Part shown: piece after piece, positions 1 through 5,858 of the stretch
Numbering within the stretch: position 1 is the stretch's first letter
Layout: every line of letters starts with the position of its first letter
Assembly (NCBI GenBank): GCA_050011095.1
Contig: JBEKJU010000230.1
Span: 1 to 9,334 of the forward strand
Direction: 5' to 3'
DNA length: 9,334 nucleotides
Source of the DNA: JBEKJU01 sp050011095
GTDB taxonomy: Bacteria > Desulfobacterota > Syntrophorhabdia > Syntrophorhabdales > WCHB1-27
Notes under the pieces: generated by a model
What the model was told of the DNA's origin: nothing
Databases searched by the model: none
The model's input: the letters and a program-made list of their open reading frames with translations, nothing else
Program-made: the position numbers and the translations under genes

Positions 1-51
1 GCCTATCACGGCGGGGTGAGGGGAATCAAGAGAATTTCCGGTAAGAAAAAA

Positions 52-1227
52 CTATCCCTCCTGCCTCGCGCCCCTCAAATATTTAGTGACGCGGAAGAGC
101 CCGCGGACGCCGGTGTGCGCGCTGCACAGGGCGGCGTAGCTTTTCCGGCCGAGTATGATATCCCCCATGGCTTCCGCCAGTTGCGGGCCGTACTCTGTGA
201 AGAGGAGGTTTCTCACCTTTGTCGAGCGGTAGAGCAGCGAGGCGAGGAGCCTTCCCCAGCCCAGCTCGCGAAGTACACCCGTCCGTAGCTCTCCATGGTA
301 GGCCCGCCTGACGCCCGGCGGTTCCAGTTCCCCTTTGATAAGCGCCCTTGCCGCGGCCCTGCCGGTCAAGAGCGCATAGGTGATCCCTTCTCCTGTTACG
401 GGGTCGACAAATCCGGCTGCATCACCCGCAAGGAGGACCCGTCCGTGCACAAAGCCTCCCTGCCTGAGCCCCGCCGGGATGAAATAGCCGTGCTGCTCCA
501 CGCCGTTTACCGGCTCTATCCCCGAGGCGCGCATGAAGTCGCCGAGCCTCCTTCTCAGGTCGAGCCCGCCGGTGACGGTACCCCCGAGGCCGATCGAGAG
601 ATGGCGCTTCTTCGGGAAAATCCACGCATATCCGCCAGGCACGAAGCCGAATTCGAAGCGCGCGGACGGGGAAAAGACGTCGAGAAGGTCGTCCGCCACG
701 GGGACCTCCCATTCGAGGAGGGGGACGACCTTCATCCTTGCCTGCCAGCCGCCCTTCCTCGCGACGAGGCTCCCGGTTCCGTCAGCCCCGACCACGAAGC
801 GGCAGAGCAGGGGGCGCCCGCCCGTCACGACCTCCACCCTTTCGTCATGGGGGATGACATCGAGTACCCGGCACCCCTCCATGGTGTGGGCCCCCGCCTC
901 TTTGGCGGCTGTTAACAGCAGGTGGTCGAAGTTTTCGCGCATGGTCATGGAGACGAGGGGTTCAGCCCTCTTCACGGAGAAGTAAAGACCGGCATCCGAC
1001 AGGTTCAGCTCCGCCACGTGACACCGCCGTTCAATGGCCCCGGACACGTCACAGGGCAAAAGATCGAGCGCCCTGTAGACGATACCCCCGCCGCAGGTCT
1101 TATACCGCGGCATGGTAGCCTTATCGAGAAGGGCGACGCGCGCGCCCTGCCGCGCAAGCTCGCACGCCGCCGACGAGCCCGCGGGCCCCGCTCCCACGAC
1201 GACCACATCATATCCGGTAGGTATCAT
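52..1227 (-). CDS. Geranylgeranyl reductase family FAD-dependent oxidoreductase
   Basis: This is a 391-residue flavoprotein of the geranylgeranyl reductase/digeranylgeranylglycerophospholipid reductase family, which saturates isoprenoid double bonds in lipids, quinones or pigments. An N-terminal dinucleotide-binding motif VGAGPAG (residues 11-17) binds FAD. It is followed by the family motif PRYKTCGGG (40-48), the VVGADGTGS segment (about 145-153), the aromatic motif GYAWIFPKK (199-207) and the second FAD motif GDAAGFVDPVTGEGI (268-282). The order and length match the family. The ATG at 1227 lies just before the Rossmann strand and is preceded by no good Shine-Dalgarno. A promoter at 1239-1267 would give an almost leaderless transcript, which fits. 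The gene diverges from an FAD/NAD(P) reductase that could conceivably feed it electrons, but this is inference. The substrate (menaquinone side chain, polyprenol or other isoprenoid) cannot be told from sequence. Confidence 0.9.
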   Translation of the reverse strand: MIPTGYDVVVVGAGPAGSSAACELARQGARVALLDKATMPRYKTCGGGIVYRALDLLPCDVSGAIERRCHVAELNLSDAGLYFSVKRAEPLVSMTMRENFDHLLLTAAKEAGAHTMEGCRVLDVIPHDERVEVVTGGRPLLCRFVVGADGTGSLVARKGGWQARMKVVPLLEWEVPVADDLLDVFSPSARFEFGFVPGGYAWIFPKKRHLSIGLGGTVTGGLDLRRRLGDFMRASGIEPVNGVEQHGYFIPAGLRQGGFVHGRVLLAGDAAGFVDPVTGEGITYALLTGRAAARALIKGELEPPGVRRAYHGELRTGVLRELGWGRLLASLLYRSTKVRNLLFTEYGPQLAEAMGDIILGRKSYAALCSAHTGVRGLFRVTKYLRGARQEG

Positions 1228-1238
1228 GCCTGTAGTTT

Positions 1239-1267
1239 ATTCTACCCAGAATCGAGGGGCTTCTCAA
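1239..1267 (-). promoter_or_regulatory. Sigma70-type promoter for the geranylgeranyl reductase gene
   Basis: Read on the minus strand, TTGAGA (1262-1267) is followed by exactly 17 nt and then TAGAAT (1239-1244). Each hexamer matches the consensus at 5 of 6 positions. The expected transcription start falls near 1232, only about 5 nt before the ATG at 1227, so the mRNA would be nearly leaderless. This agrees with the absence of a clear ribosome binding site. It is a by-eye match only. Confidence 0.55.
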
Positions 1268-1294
1268 CAGTCAGGGCTCGTCAGAAAATAAATG

Positions 1295-1410
1295 GGCCAT
1301 CTGGCTCGTCTTTTTGTCCGCCCGCTTCGTTGCGAAAAGGTCATGTACATCCAGTACATTTGGCCTTTCCGCGCCTCGCCGATCGGCCAAAAAAAATCAG
1401 ATAGATGACC
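1295..1410. repeat. 116-bp imperfect palindromic intergenic element
   Basis: The divergent intergenic region contains a long imperfect inverted repeat centred near 1351. The core is a perfect 6-bp stem, ATGTAC (1343-1348) with GTACAT (1354-1359), around a 5-nt loop. Outside it GCGAAAAGG (1332-1340) pairs with CCTTTCCGC (1364-1372) with one mismatch. At the ends GGCCATCT (1295-1302) pairs with AGATGACC (1403-1410) with one mismatch, and a T-rich arm (1311-1315) faces an A-run (1389-1396). No ORF of known type is inside. The structure resembles a REP- or MITE-like element or a structured intergenic repeat. Only one copy of this type is in the window, so its dispersed nature is inference. A TATAAT at 1434-1439 lies between it and the plus-strand gene but has no matching -35 box. 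Confidence 0.6.
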
Positions 1411-1453
1411 GATATCGCACGTCTTTTGCCGACTATAATCAAGGGAGGACGGA

Positions 1454-2173
1454 ATGAACTATCGCGTCCAAATGCTCGATAGGGAGATCATGGCGGGCCA
1501 GATGATGGCCTTCCGTGTCACAAGGCCCGAGGGCTTCAATTTCCTGGCCGGTCAATTTTGCCTCATCACGGTGCCCGACACGGGGTTTCAGGATGCAGCT
1601 GGGTTGCGGAGGCCCCTCAGCATAGCATCGTCGCCCCTGGAGAAGCACCTCCTTTTCACCGTGAGATTGACGGACAGCGCCTTCAAGCGGACATTGAGGG
1701 AGATGCCCGAAGGACGCCCGATCGACATCGAGGGCCCGGTCGGCCAATTCATCCTGCCCCAGGATACGGAGATCCCCCTCGTCTTTTTGGCCGGGGGCGT
1801 CGGTGTCGCCCCTTTTCGCTCCATGATGCGCTACGTGGCGGATGCCCCCACAGGGCATAGGGTTACCGTGTTCTATTCGAGCCGCGTGCCGGAGGAGGCG
1901 CTCTTTCTCGAAGAATTTGAGGAAATCGCGGGTAGGCTTCCCTTCATCACGGTCGTGACGACGATTACGAGGCCGGAGCAATCGGCGACGAAATGGAGCG
2001 GCCCGACCGGGCGCCTCACGGCGCAGGTCATCAAGGAGCGGTGCAAAGACTGGTCGCGCGCCATATACTACGTTTCCGGTCCGCCGGTCATGGTCGAGGG
2101 CATGAGGGTCATGCTCGGGGGGATGGAGATTGACCAGGGCCATATAAAGCAGGAGGTCTGGACCGGGTATTGA
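1454..2173 (+). CDS. Ferredoxin-NADP reductase-like FAD/NAD(P)-binding oxidoreductase
   Basis: This 239-residue protein of the ferredoxin-NADP+ reductase superfamily passes electrons between NAD(P)H and a partner through FAD. The N-terminal beta-barrel has the FAD motif RRPLSIAS (residues 52-59) and a GPVGQF loop (94-99). The C-terminal half has the nicotinamide-binding FLAGGVGVAPFRSM segment (111-124), YSSR (141-144) and VSGPPVMVEGM (207-217), and it ends in the typical aromatic Tyr-239. There is no 2Fe-2S domain, and no cysteine cluster of the PyrK type at the C-terminus, so it is a stand-alone flavin reductase module. The start is well fixed: AGGGAGG at 1442-1448 lies 5 nt before the ATG. 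It is monocistronic in this window and convergent with the SYLF gene. The redox partner is unknown; the divergent flavoprotein reductase is a candidate by position only. Confidence 0.88.
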   Translation: MNYRVQMLDREIMAGQMMAFRVTRPEGFNFLAGQFCLITVPDTGFQDAAGLRRPLSIASSPLEKHLLFTVRLTDSAFKRTLREMPEGRPIDIEGPVGQFILPQDTEIPLVFLAGGVGVAPFRSMMRYVADAPTGHRVTVFYSSRVPEEALFLEEFEEIAGRLPFITVVTTITRPEQSATKWSGPTGRLTAQVIKERCKDWSRAIYYVSGPPVMVEGMRVMLGGMEIDQGHIKQEVWTGY

Positions 2174-2193
2174 CGGGACAGCACAAGGGCCTG

Positions 2194-2219
2194 CGGCCGG
2201 ACCTATTCCCCTCCGGCCG
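2194..2219. terminator. Candidate bidirectional terminator between convergent genes
   Basis: The perfect 8-bp inverted repeat CGGCCGGA (2194-2201) and TCCGGCCG (2212-2219) encloses a 10-nt loop. It lies 20 nt past the stop of the plus-strand oxidoreductase and spans the stop codon of the convergent SYLF gene. On the plus strand it is followed only by GCTTTTG, a weak U-tract, and on the minus strand there is no U-tract. A termination role is therefore tentative. Confidence 0.35.
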
Positions 2220-3084
2220 GCTTTTGCACGTCCGTCTGTTCCTCGGGCCCCGCTTCAGCCGGCTTTTGCACCTCGGTCTGCTCCCCGGGCGCGGACTCGG
2301 GCGGCCTCTTCATATCCGCCGGGCCGGCCCCTTGACCGAGGTTGTCCGGGTAAGCCAGCCTCGCTCCGTCAGACAGCCGGGAGACCGTCGCGAGGAGGCC
2401 GACCGACTGGGGGCTTCTGGCCGTTCTCTTTCTGAAGATATCGTAAGGCGTTACGATCCCGCCATAGTAGGCGCTATTCCAGTCTTCCCTGGTTTTTACC
2501 ACCGCCCCGTCGAGGGATATGCCGCCATACAACCCCTTCGACCGGGCGAAGCTGATAATGTCGGCGCTCAGGTTCGCGGTCGAGGCCGCCGCGCCCATCC
2601 CGACGGGTCCGGCCGCCAACCCGACGTCGGCGCCGAGCTTGATGCTGTTCTCAAGGAGCGCCTTCACCCCACGATCGGTCATGGCAAGGAGCACGACCTC
2701 GGACGCACTGCCCCCTATCTGAAAGCCGAAGCTTGCCGCGCCGATCGTGTAGAACGCGGGACCCAGCCAGCGCCCACTCAAGCTGTCGCGGGCAACGAGC
2801 ACACCGCTTCCCCCTGAGGCGCCCACGATGAAGGCCCCCTTAAGGATTTGAGGGGCAATGAAGACACCCCTGGCGTTCTTGATGAGATTCCGAAATGCGT
2901 CCATCTCCGGCGCCTGCGAGAAGGTCTCCAGGGTCTGCCGGGCCCTCTCGGAGAGATGCCGGGCATCCAGCGCGTCGTCGGCCCTTGCGCGGGCGGGAAC
3001 AAGCGCGGCCATCCCGGCCGCCAGGAAAATAATGAGTGCCGCAAGCACCACCTCTGCCGTCTTGTATGATCGCCGTCTATTCAT
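2203..3084 (-). CDS. Exported SYLF-domain (Ysc84-like) lipid-binding protein
   Basis: This 293-residue protein opens with a basic n-region (MNRRRSYK), a hydrophobic stretch (about residues 11-30) and an ARARA-DD signal peptidase site near residue 35, so it is probably exported. The mature part (about 40-225) matches the SYLF/Ysc84 (DUF500) domain: KNARGVFIAP (69-78), a Gly-rich GASGGSGVLV (88-97), GPAFYTIGAASFGFQIGG (108-125), and the closing SKGLYGGISLDGAVV (182-196). SYLF domains bind phosphoinositides in eukaryotes; the bacterial role is unknown. The C-terminus is a Pro/Glu/Gln-rich tail with a tandem 14-residue repeat (EQTEVQKPA, then EQTDVQKPA), visible in DNA as CCGGCTTTTGCAC at 2217-2229 and 2259-2271. 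The ATG overlaps the malQ stop as ATGA. Its ribosome binding site, GGAGGAGG, is encoded by the last malQ codons, so translational coupling is likely. Confidence 0.85.
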   Translation of the reverse strand: MNRRRSYKTAEVVLAALIIFLAAGMAALVPARARADDALDARHLSERARQTLETFSQAPEMDAFRNLIKNARGVFIAPQILKGAFIVGASGGSGVLVARDSLSGRWLGPAFYTIGAASFGFQIGGSASEVVLLAMTDRGVKALLENSIKLGADVGLAAGPVGMGAAASTANLSADIISFARSKGLYGGISLDGAVVKTREDWNSAYYGGIVTPYDIFRKRTARSPQSVGLLATVSRLSDGARLAYPDNLGQGAGPADMKRPPESAPGEQTEVQKPAEAGPEEQTDVQKPAGGE

Positions 3085-4718
3085 TCCTCCTCCTTACTAT
3101 TATTGGGACACCCACTTGCGTGGGTACCCGGCCGCCCCCTCCACGGGCAAAGCCCATGGAGCCACCCCCTCAAAAAAAGGAAGGACCGGGGGCGAAAAAA
3201 TACGCTCCTCGACAACCCGCTTCGCACGACCCGCTTCGCGCACTCCCCCGGCCGCCCCGATATTTTACACTCCGTGAGTTCTCCGGGACGCAACCTCCAC
3301 TCCCAATTCCCGTGGGCTACGGACGGCCGGTTCATCTGTGCCTCCCGACCGAGGCCGAGGATGTCCTGCATGGGGAAGACCGCCATCCGGGCGACCGACA
3401 TCATGGCGAGCCTGATAAGCTCCCAGTTCACCTCATCCGGCCGCACCTCCCTGCCGATGTAGCGGAAGAGGCGTTCCTTCTCCTCCGGTCTCGCCTCGTG
3501 CTGGAACCAGCCCCTGGTCGTGTTGTTGTCGTGCGTGCCAGTGTAGACCACGTAGTTCCTCTCATATGTGTGGGGCAGATAGATGTGCATGGGGTCGTCC
3601 TCGCCAAAGGCAAAAAGGAGGATTTTCATGCCGGGGAAGCCGAGTTCACGGATCATCTCCCGCACGTCGGGGGTGATGAGGCCGAGGTCTTCGGCTATAA
3701 TGGGCAGGCTGAAGAAGCGCCTGAAAAGCTGGTTAAAAAAATCGCGCACCGGTACGGCCACCCATTGCCCGTTCACGGCATTTTTTTCCCGGGCGGGAAC
3801 CTCCCAGAATGCGACGAGACCGCGGAAATGGTCGACCCTCACGATATCGAAGAGCGCGAGCGTGTGGCGCACCCGTTCGATCCACCAGGCGTAGCCCGTC
3901 TGTCTCAAGGCATCCCAGTTATAGACCGGGTTGCCCCACAACTGGCCGGTGGCACTGAAATAATCAGGCGGCACACCCGCGACCGCCACCGGCCTCTTCT
4001 CTCCATCCAGCTTGAAGGTGCCGGCATCGGTCCACGCGTCGGCGCTGTCGTAACTCACATAGATGGGTATATCCCCTATGATCTGTATACCCCGCTCGTT
4101 GCAGTATCTCTTGAGGGCCTGCCATTGGCGGAAGAAGAGGTACTGGCGGAACTTCTCCCTCTCGATATCGGTTGTCGCTTCGCGTCGGACCGCCTCCAGG
4201 GAATCGGGCAACCGGTCCCTCAACTCCCAGGGCCAGTCGCCCCAGGACCTGCCGCCCATGCGTTTCTTGATGCAGACGAAGAGCGCGTAGGTATCGAGCC
4301 ATGATGCCTGATCGTCGCAGAAATGCCTGAAGCCGTCCCCGTCCTTCCCGGATTTGACAAAGCTGTCGAACGCGCGGTCGAGGAGGTACTCCTTGTACGG
4401 GATGACCCCTTCGTAATCACATCGGTCGTCCGGAAAGGGGGGCCGCGAATCGACCTCTTCCCTGGACAGAAGGCCGTCACCCACAAGAATATCAGGGCTT
4501 ATGAGCAGCGTATTGCAGGCAAACGTGGAGACGCTGCTGTACGGGGAATTCCCGTAAATCGGCGCCGTAGGGCTGAGCGGCAGTACCTGCCAGTAGGCCT
4601 GACGCGTCCCGGCGAGGAAGTCGGCGAACCTGTAAGCCCAGGGACCGAGATCACCGACGCCGTAGGGTGAAGGAAGGGACGTGATGTGCAGGAGAACGCC
4701 CGATCCTCTCTTGCTCAT
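3081..4718 (-). CDS. malQ: 4-alpha-glucanotransferase (GH77) with aberrant C-terminus
   Basis: This 545-residue GH77 amylomaltase (disproportionating enzyme) transfers alpha-1,4-glucan segments in glycogen/maltodextrin metabolism in the cytoplasm. Seen directly are the N-terminal SGVLLHITSLPSPYG motif, the nucleophile Asp-296 in RVDHFRG, the acid/base Glu-343 in IAEDLG, Asp-397 in TGTHDNN, the PPDYFSATGQLWGNP loop (250-264), and FPMQDILGLG (448-457). Family-like sequence ends at about residue 483 (GNWEWRLRPGELTE). The normal last helix is missing, and 62 unrelated residues follow, encoded by a short tandem repeat and the palindromic element at 3099-3180. All active-site residues precede this point. 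The ATG at 4718 has a GGTGGAGGA ribosome site. A weak promoter, TTGCAA-17 nt-TAGGCT (4794-4822), may lie upstream. The stop overlaps the SYLF start. Whether the enzyme is active is uncertain. Confidence 0.9.
   Translation of the reverse strand: MSKRGSGVLLHITSLPSPYGVGDLGPWAYRFADFLAGTRQAYWQVLPLSPTAPIYGNSPYSSVSTFACNTLLISPDILVGDGLLSREEVDSRPPFPDDRCDYEGVIPYKEYLLDRAFDSFVKSGKDGDGFRHFCDDQASWLDTYALFVCIKKRMGGRSWGDWPWELRDRLPDSLEAVRREATTDIEREKFRQYLFFRQWQALKRYCNERGIQIIGDIPIYVSYDSADAWTDAGTFKLDGEKRPVAVAGVPPDYFSATGQLWGNPVYNWDALRQTGYAWWIERVRHTLALFDIVRVDHFRGLVAFWEVPAREKNAVNGQWVAVPVRDFFNQLFRRFFSLPIIAEDLGLITPDVREMIRELGFPGMKILLFAFGEDDPMHIYLPHTYERNYVVYTGTHDNNTTRGWFQHEARPEEKERLFRYIGREVRPDEVNWELIRLAMMSVARMAVFPMQDILGLGREAQMNRPSVAHGNWEWRLRPGELTECKISGRPGECAKRVVRSGLSRSVFFRPRSFLFLRGWLHGLCPWRGRPGTHASGCPNNSKEEE
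3099..3180 (+). repeat. Palindromic repeat, copy 2 (inside the malQ 3' end)
   Basis: The element begins with ATTATTGGGACACCCACTT (3099-3117), identical to the reverse complement of 5781-5799. The shared order of blocks continues: GTGGGTACCC, GCCCCCTC, a CGGGC/GCCC hairpin, then CCCCCTCAAA. It contains two hairpins: ACCCAC-TTGC-GTGGGT (3110-3125), and a 10-bp stem with a 3-nt loop and one mismatch (3139-3161). The element lies in the malQ reading frame. It is also free of stop codons in all three plus-strand frames. The exact left and right limits are unclear; a 14-nt tandem repeat (ACCCGCTTCGC at 3215-3225 and 3229-3239) lies just beyond. Confidence 0.75.
3215..3242. repeat. Two-unit 14-nt tandem repeat in the malQ tail
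   Basis: ACCCGCTTCGC occurs at 3215-3225 and again at 3229-3239, giving a 14-nt period. It falls in the non-homologous part of malQ, between the last conserved MalQ codons (about 3270) and the palindromic repeat. It may belong to the same inserted DNA. Similar CCGCTTCGC text appears in the other repeat block (near 5809-5818, reverse strand) and in CCCGCTTCG at 1321-1329. Confidence 0.55.
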
Positions 4719-4786
4719 TCCCGCTCCTCCACCTGGATTCTCATCTCTTTAGGGTATCGTGCGCGCGTCTTGCTCCTCGTCGCCAT
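4715..4786 (-). CDS. Possible 23-codon leader ORF overlapping the malQ start
   Basis: An ATG at 4786 opens a 23-codon frame (beginning MATRSKTRARYPKEM and ending VEERE) whose TGA overlaps the malQ ATG in an ATGA arrangement. Its ribosome site is poor (a lone AGG about 10 nt upstream). The peptide is basic, then acidic, and matches no family I recognise. It could be a coupling leader peptide or chance: frames this short are common, and the end codons are forced by the malQ Shine-Dalgarno. Confidence 0.15.
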   Translation of the reverse strand: MATRSKTRARYPKEMRIQVEERE

Positions 4787-4824
4787 GGCAACTAGCCTAC
4801 TTTATCTGCCGGTTTTTTGCAACC

Positions 4825-4846
4825 ATTGCCGGGCCGGCCCGGCAAT
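4825..4846. repeat. Perfect 22-bp palindrome downstream of the small ORF
   Basis: ATTGCCGGGCC (4825-4835) is followed directly by its exact reverse complement (4836-4846). It sits about 30 nt after the stop of the 76-residue ORF and about 107 nt before the malQ start. In the transcribed minus direction it is followed by GGTTGCAAAAAACC, not by a U-run, so it is not a standard intrinsic terminator. It could be an mRNA-stabilising hairpin, a weak terminator or an operator for a dimeric regulator. Confidence 0.6.
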
Positions 4847-4876
4847 TCCCGATGACCACTAACCGTTTATTCCAAT

Positions 4877-5107
4877 TCACAGCATGTTCTTTACCCTGAG
4901 TTGCAGTTCGAGGAGATCCGACCGCGACAGCTTCAGGGAGCCGTCCTTGTTTACCTTTTCCGGCTTCACCTTCCTGACCGCTTCAATGACGGCGTCGGAG
5001 ACGGTGAGGTTGCTCTTCATGAAATAGCTAAAGGCCCAGCTCGTGATCTCGTACTTGTCCTTGTCGGACAGCCGCGAGACGAGCCAGCCGAAGGTCCACC
5101 TGCTCAC
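4877..5107 (-). CDS. Small hypothetical protein (76 residues)
   Basis: I do not recognise this family. The preferred start is GTG at 5107, because AGAGGAGG (5115-5122) lies 7 nt upstream, a near-ideal ribosome site. Two in-frame ATG codons further upstream (5137 and 5176) lack one, and the latter would overlap the DUF2784 gene. The product is soluble and probably helical. It has an aromatic N-terminal part (SRWTFGWLVSRL, WAFSYFM), a segment starting SNLTVSDAVIEAVRKVKP, and a charged C-terminal part (KLSRSDLLELQLRVKNML). No signal peptide, cysteine pair or membrane segment is seen. It lies 40 nt after the DUF2784 stop on the same strand and is probably cotranscribed. A GC-rich palindrome follows it at 4825-4846. 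Confidence 0.65.
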   Translation of the reverse strand: MSRWTFGWLVSRLSDKDKYEITSWAFSYFMKSNLTVSDAVIEAVRKVKPEKVNKDGSLKLSRSDLLELQLRVKNML

Positions 5108-5147
5108 GGCGAAGCCTCCTCTGTAGGTCGCCGGCATTGTTCCGGCA

Positions 5148-5594
5148 TCACGGCATCGCCTCGCGCCCGCCCCCACCCTGCCGGCAACGGGGCGGAATGA
5201 GGATGAAAGTGAGAAGCACGAGGGCGAAAAAGGCGATATGAATCACGGTAAAGGCCCGCTGGGGAAGGTCGTAGAAAATGACCGCCCTTGCGAGACGGCC
5301 GATAAAGGTGAGGTCCATCTCCACGTGCTGTCCCGCCATCCGGCGCAGGTCGTACTCCCACATCGTCAGAGGACAGGCCATGCCGAGGGCGGCCTCACCG
5401 GCCACAACGAGAATGGACGCGAGGTGCGTCGCGCGGAACAGGCGATTCCGGACCCACTGCCATTCAAGGATCGCCCCGAGGATGATCGCGGCCTGTCCCG
5501 CTACCACGAAAAGGACGTACACCAGATGAAGGATCACAATGAGGTCCGCCCCGAGAGAAAAGAAAAGGGTCCGCGATATGGTCAGGACAGGCAT
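5148..5594 (-). CDS. DUF2784-family integral membrane protein
   Basis: This 148-residue membrane protein resembles the DUF2784 family, whose function is unknown. Features seen are the opening ADLIVILHLVYVLFVV (residues 16-31), a second hydrophobic segment (about 55-75) leading into CPLTMWEYDLRR (74-85, the family's CPLT..E..LR signature), and a last helix at about 114-134, followed by a short basic, glycine-rich tail. The ATG at 5594 is chosen because homology starts just after it. It has no visible Shine-Dalgarno, and the reading frame stays open far upstream through repeat DNA to beyond 5941. That upstream stretch is not family-like, apart from a fragment of the broken phosphatase gene. Repeat insertion may have separated this gene from its original translation signals, or coupled it to upstream translation. 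Confidence 0.75.
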   Translation of the reverse strand: MPVLTISRTLFFSLGADLIVILHLVYVLFVVAGQAAIILGAILEWQWVRNRLFRATHLASILVVAGEAALGMACPLTMWEYDLRRMAGQHVEMDLTFIGRLARAVIFYDLPQRAFTVIHIAFFALVLLTFILIPPRCRQGGGGREAMP

Positions 5595-5659
5595 GGGCGG
5601 GAGATAGTTTAGCACGGGGGGAGACAGGGGGAAAGAGATTCCGCCGTTCTCAATAAATG

Positions 5660-5685
5660 ACCCTGCTGCAAGCAGCAGGGTATCC
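5660..5685. repeat. Hairpin unit B of paired 26-nt repeats
   Basis: ACCCTGCTGC (5660-5669) and GCAGCAGGGT (5672-5681) form a perfect 10-bp inverted repeat around AA, followed by ATCC. It is a direct repeat of the unit at 5829-5854. The two differ at four positions only, and each change is matched by the compensating change on the other arm. It forms one end of the repeat block that separates the phosphatase remnant from DUF2784. Confidence 0.7.
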
Positions 5686-5699
5686 AAAACAACGAGCGG

Positions 5700-5800
5700 A
5701 GCGAGTCTTTGAGGGGGAGTCTCTGCGGGCAAAGCCCGCAGAGGGGGCGACCGCGGGGTACCCACACAGTGGGTCGCGTGAAGTGGGTGTCCCAATAATT
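5700..5800 (-). repeat. Palindromic repeat, copy 1 (between phosphatase remnant and DUF2784)
   Basis: On the minus strand this copy reads ATTATTGGGACACCCACTT (5781-5799), then GTGGGTACCC, GCCCCCTC, a hairpin with a perfect 10-bp stem (5721-5730 with 5734-5743, loop of 3) and CCCCCTCAAA. The order matches copy 2 at 3099-3180, in inverted orientation. A further small hairpin, ACCCAC-ACA-GTGGGT, is at 5760-5774. It has roughly 11 nt more between the first two blocks than copy 2. At least two minus-strand frames stay open across it. No transposase or target duplication was recognised. Confidence 0.75.
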
Positions 5801-5828
5801 GCCGGCGGAGCGAAGCGGAAAAAGATTC

Positions 5829-5854
5829 TCCCTGCAGCAAGCTGCAGGGAATCC
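5829..5854. repeat. Hairpin unit A of paired 26-nt repeats
   Basis: TCCCTGCAGC (5829-5838) and GCTGCAGGGA (5841-5850) form a perfect 10-bp inverted repeat around AA, followed by ATCC. It lies 4 nt beyond the last phosphatase-like codon (5859-5861) and thus at the junction where that gene is lost. It is the partner of the unit at 5660-5685. Confidence 0.7.
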
Positions 5855-5858
5855 GCAA

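Noticed and set aside
1..51. Possible gene downstream of the geranylgeranyl reductase
   Set aside because: Only about 50 bases are available, with no ribosome site and no recognisable coding sequence. The minus strand has a T-run right after the stop but no preceding stem.
1434..1439. Perfect TATAAT just upstream of the oxidoreductase gene
   Set aside because: No -35-like hexamer occurs at 16-18 nt spacing, and transcription from it would start inside the Shine-Dalgarno sequence.
1439..2143. 234-codon minus-strand frame opposite the oxidoreductase
   Set aside because: It is the antisense shadow of a gene with clear FAD and NAD motifs and a strong ribosome site.
3036..4304. Long plus-strand open frame (422 codons) opposite malQ
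   Set aside because: It lies antisense to a clear GH77 gene, its translation shows no recognisable domain, and GC-rich coding DNA commonly leaves antisense frames open.
4825..4846. 22-bp palindrome as a rho-independent terminator
   Set aside because: In the transcribed direction it is followed by an A-run rather than a U-run. The T-run lies on the wrong side, so I list it only as a palindrome.
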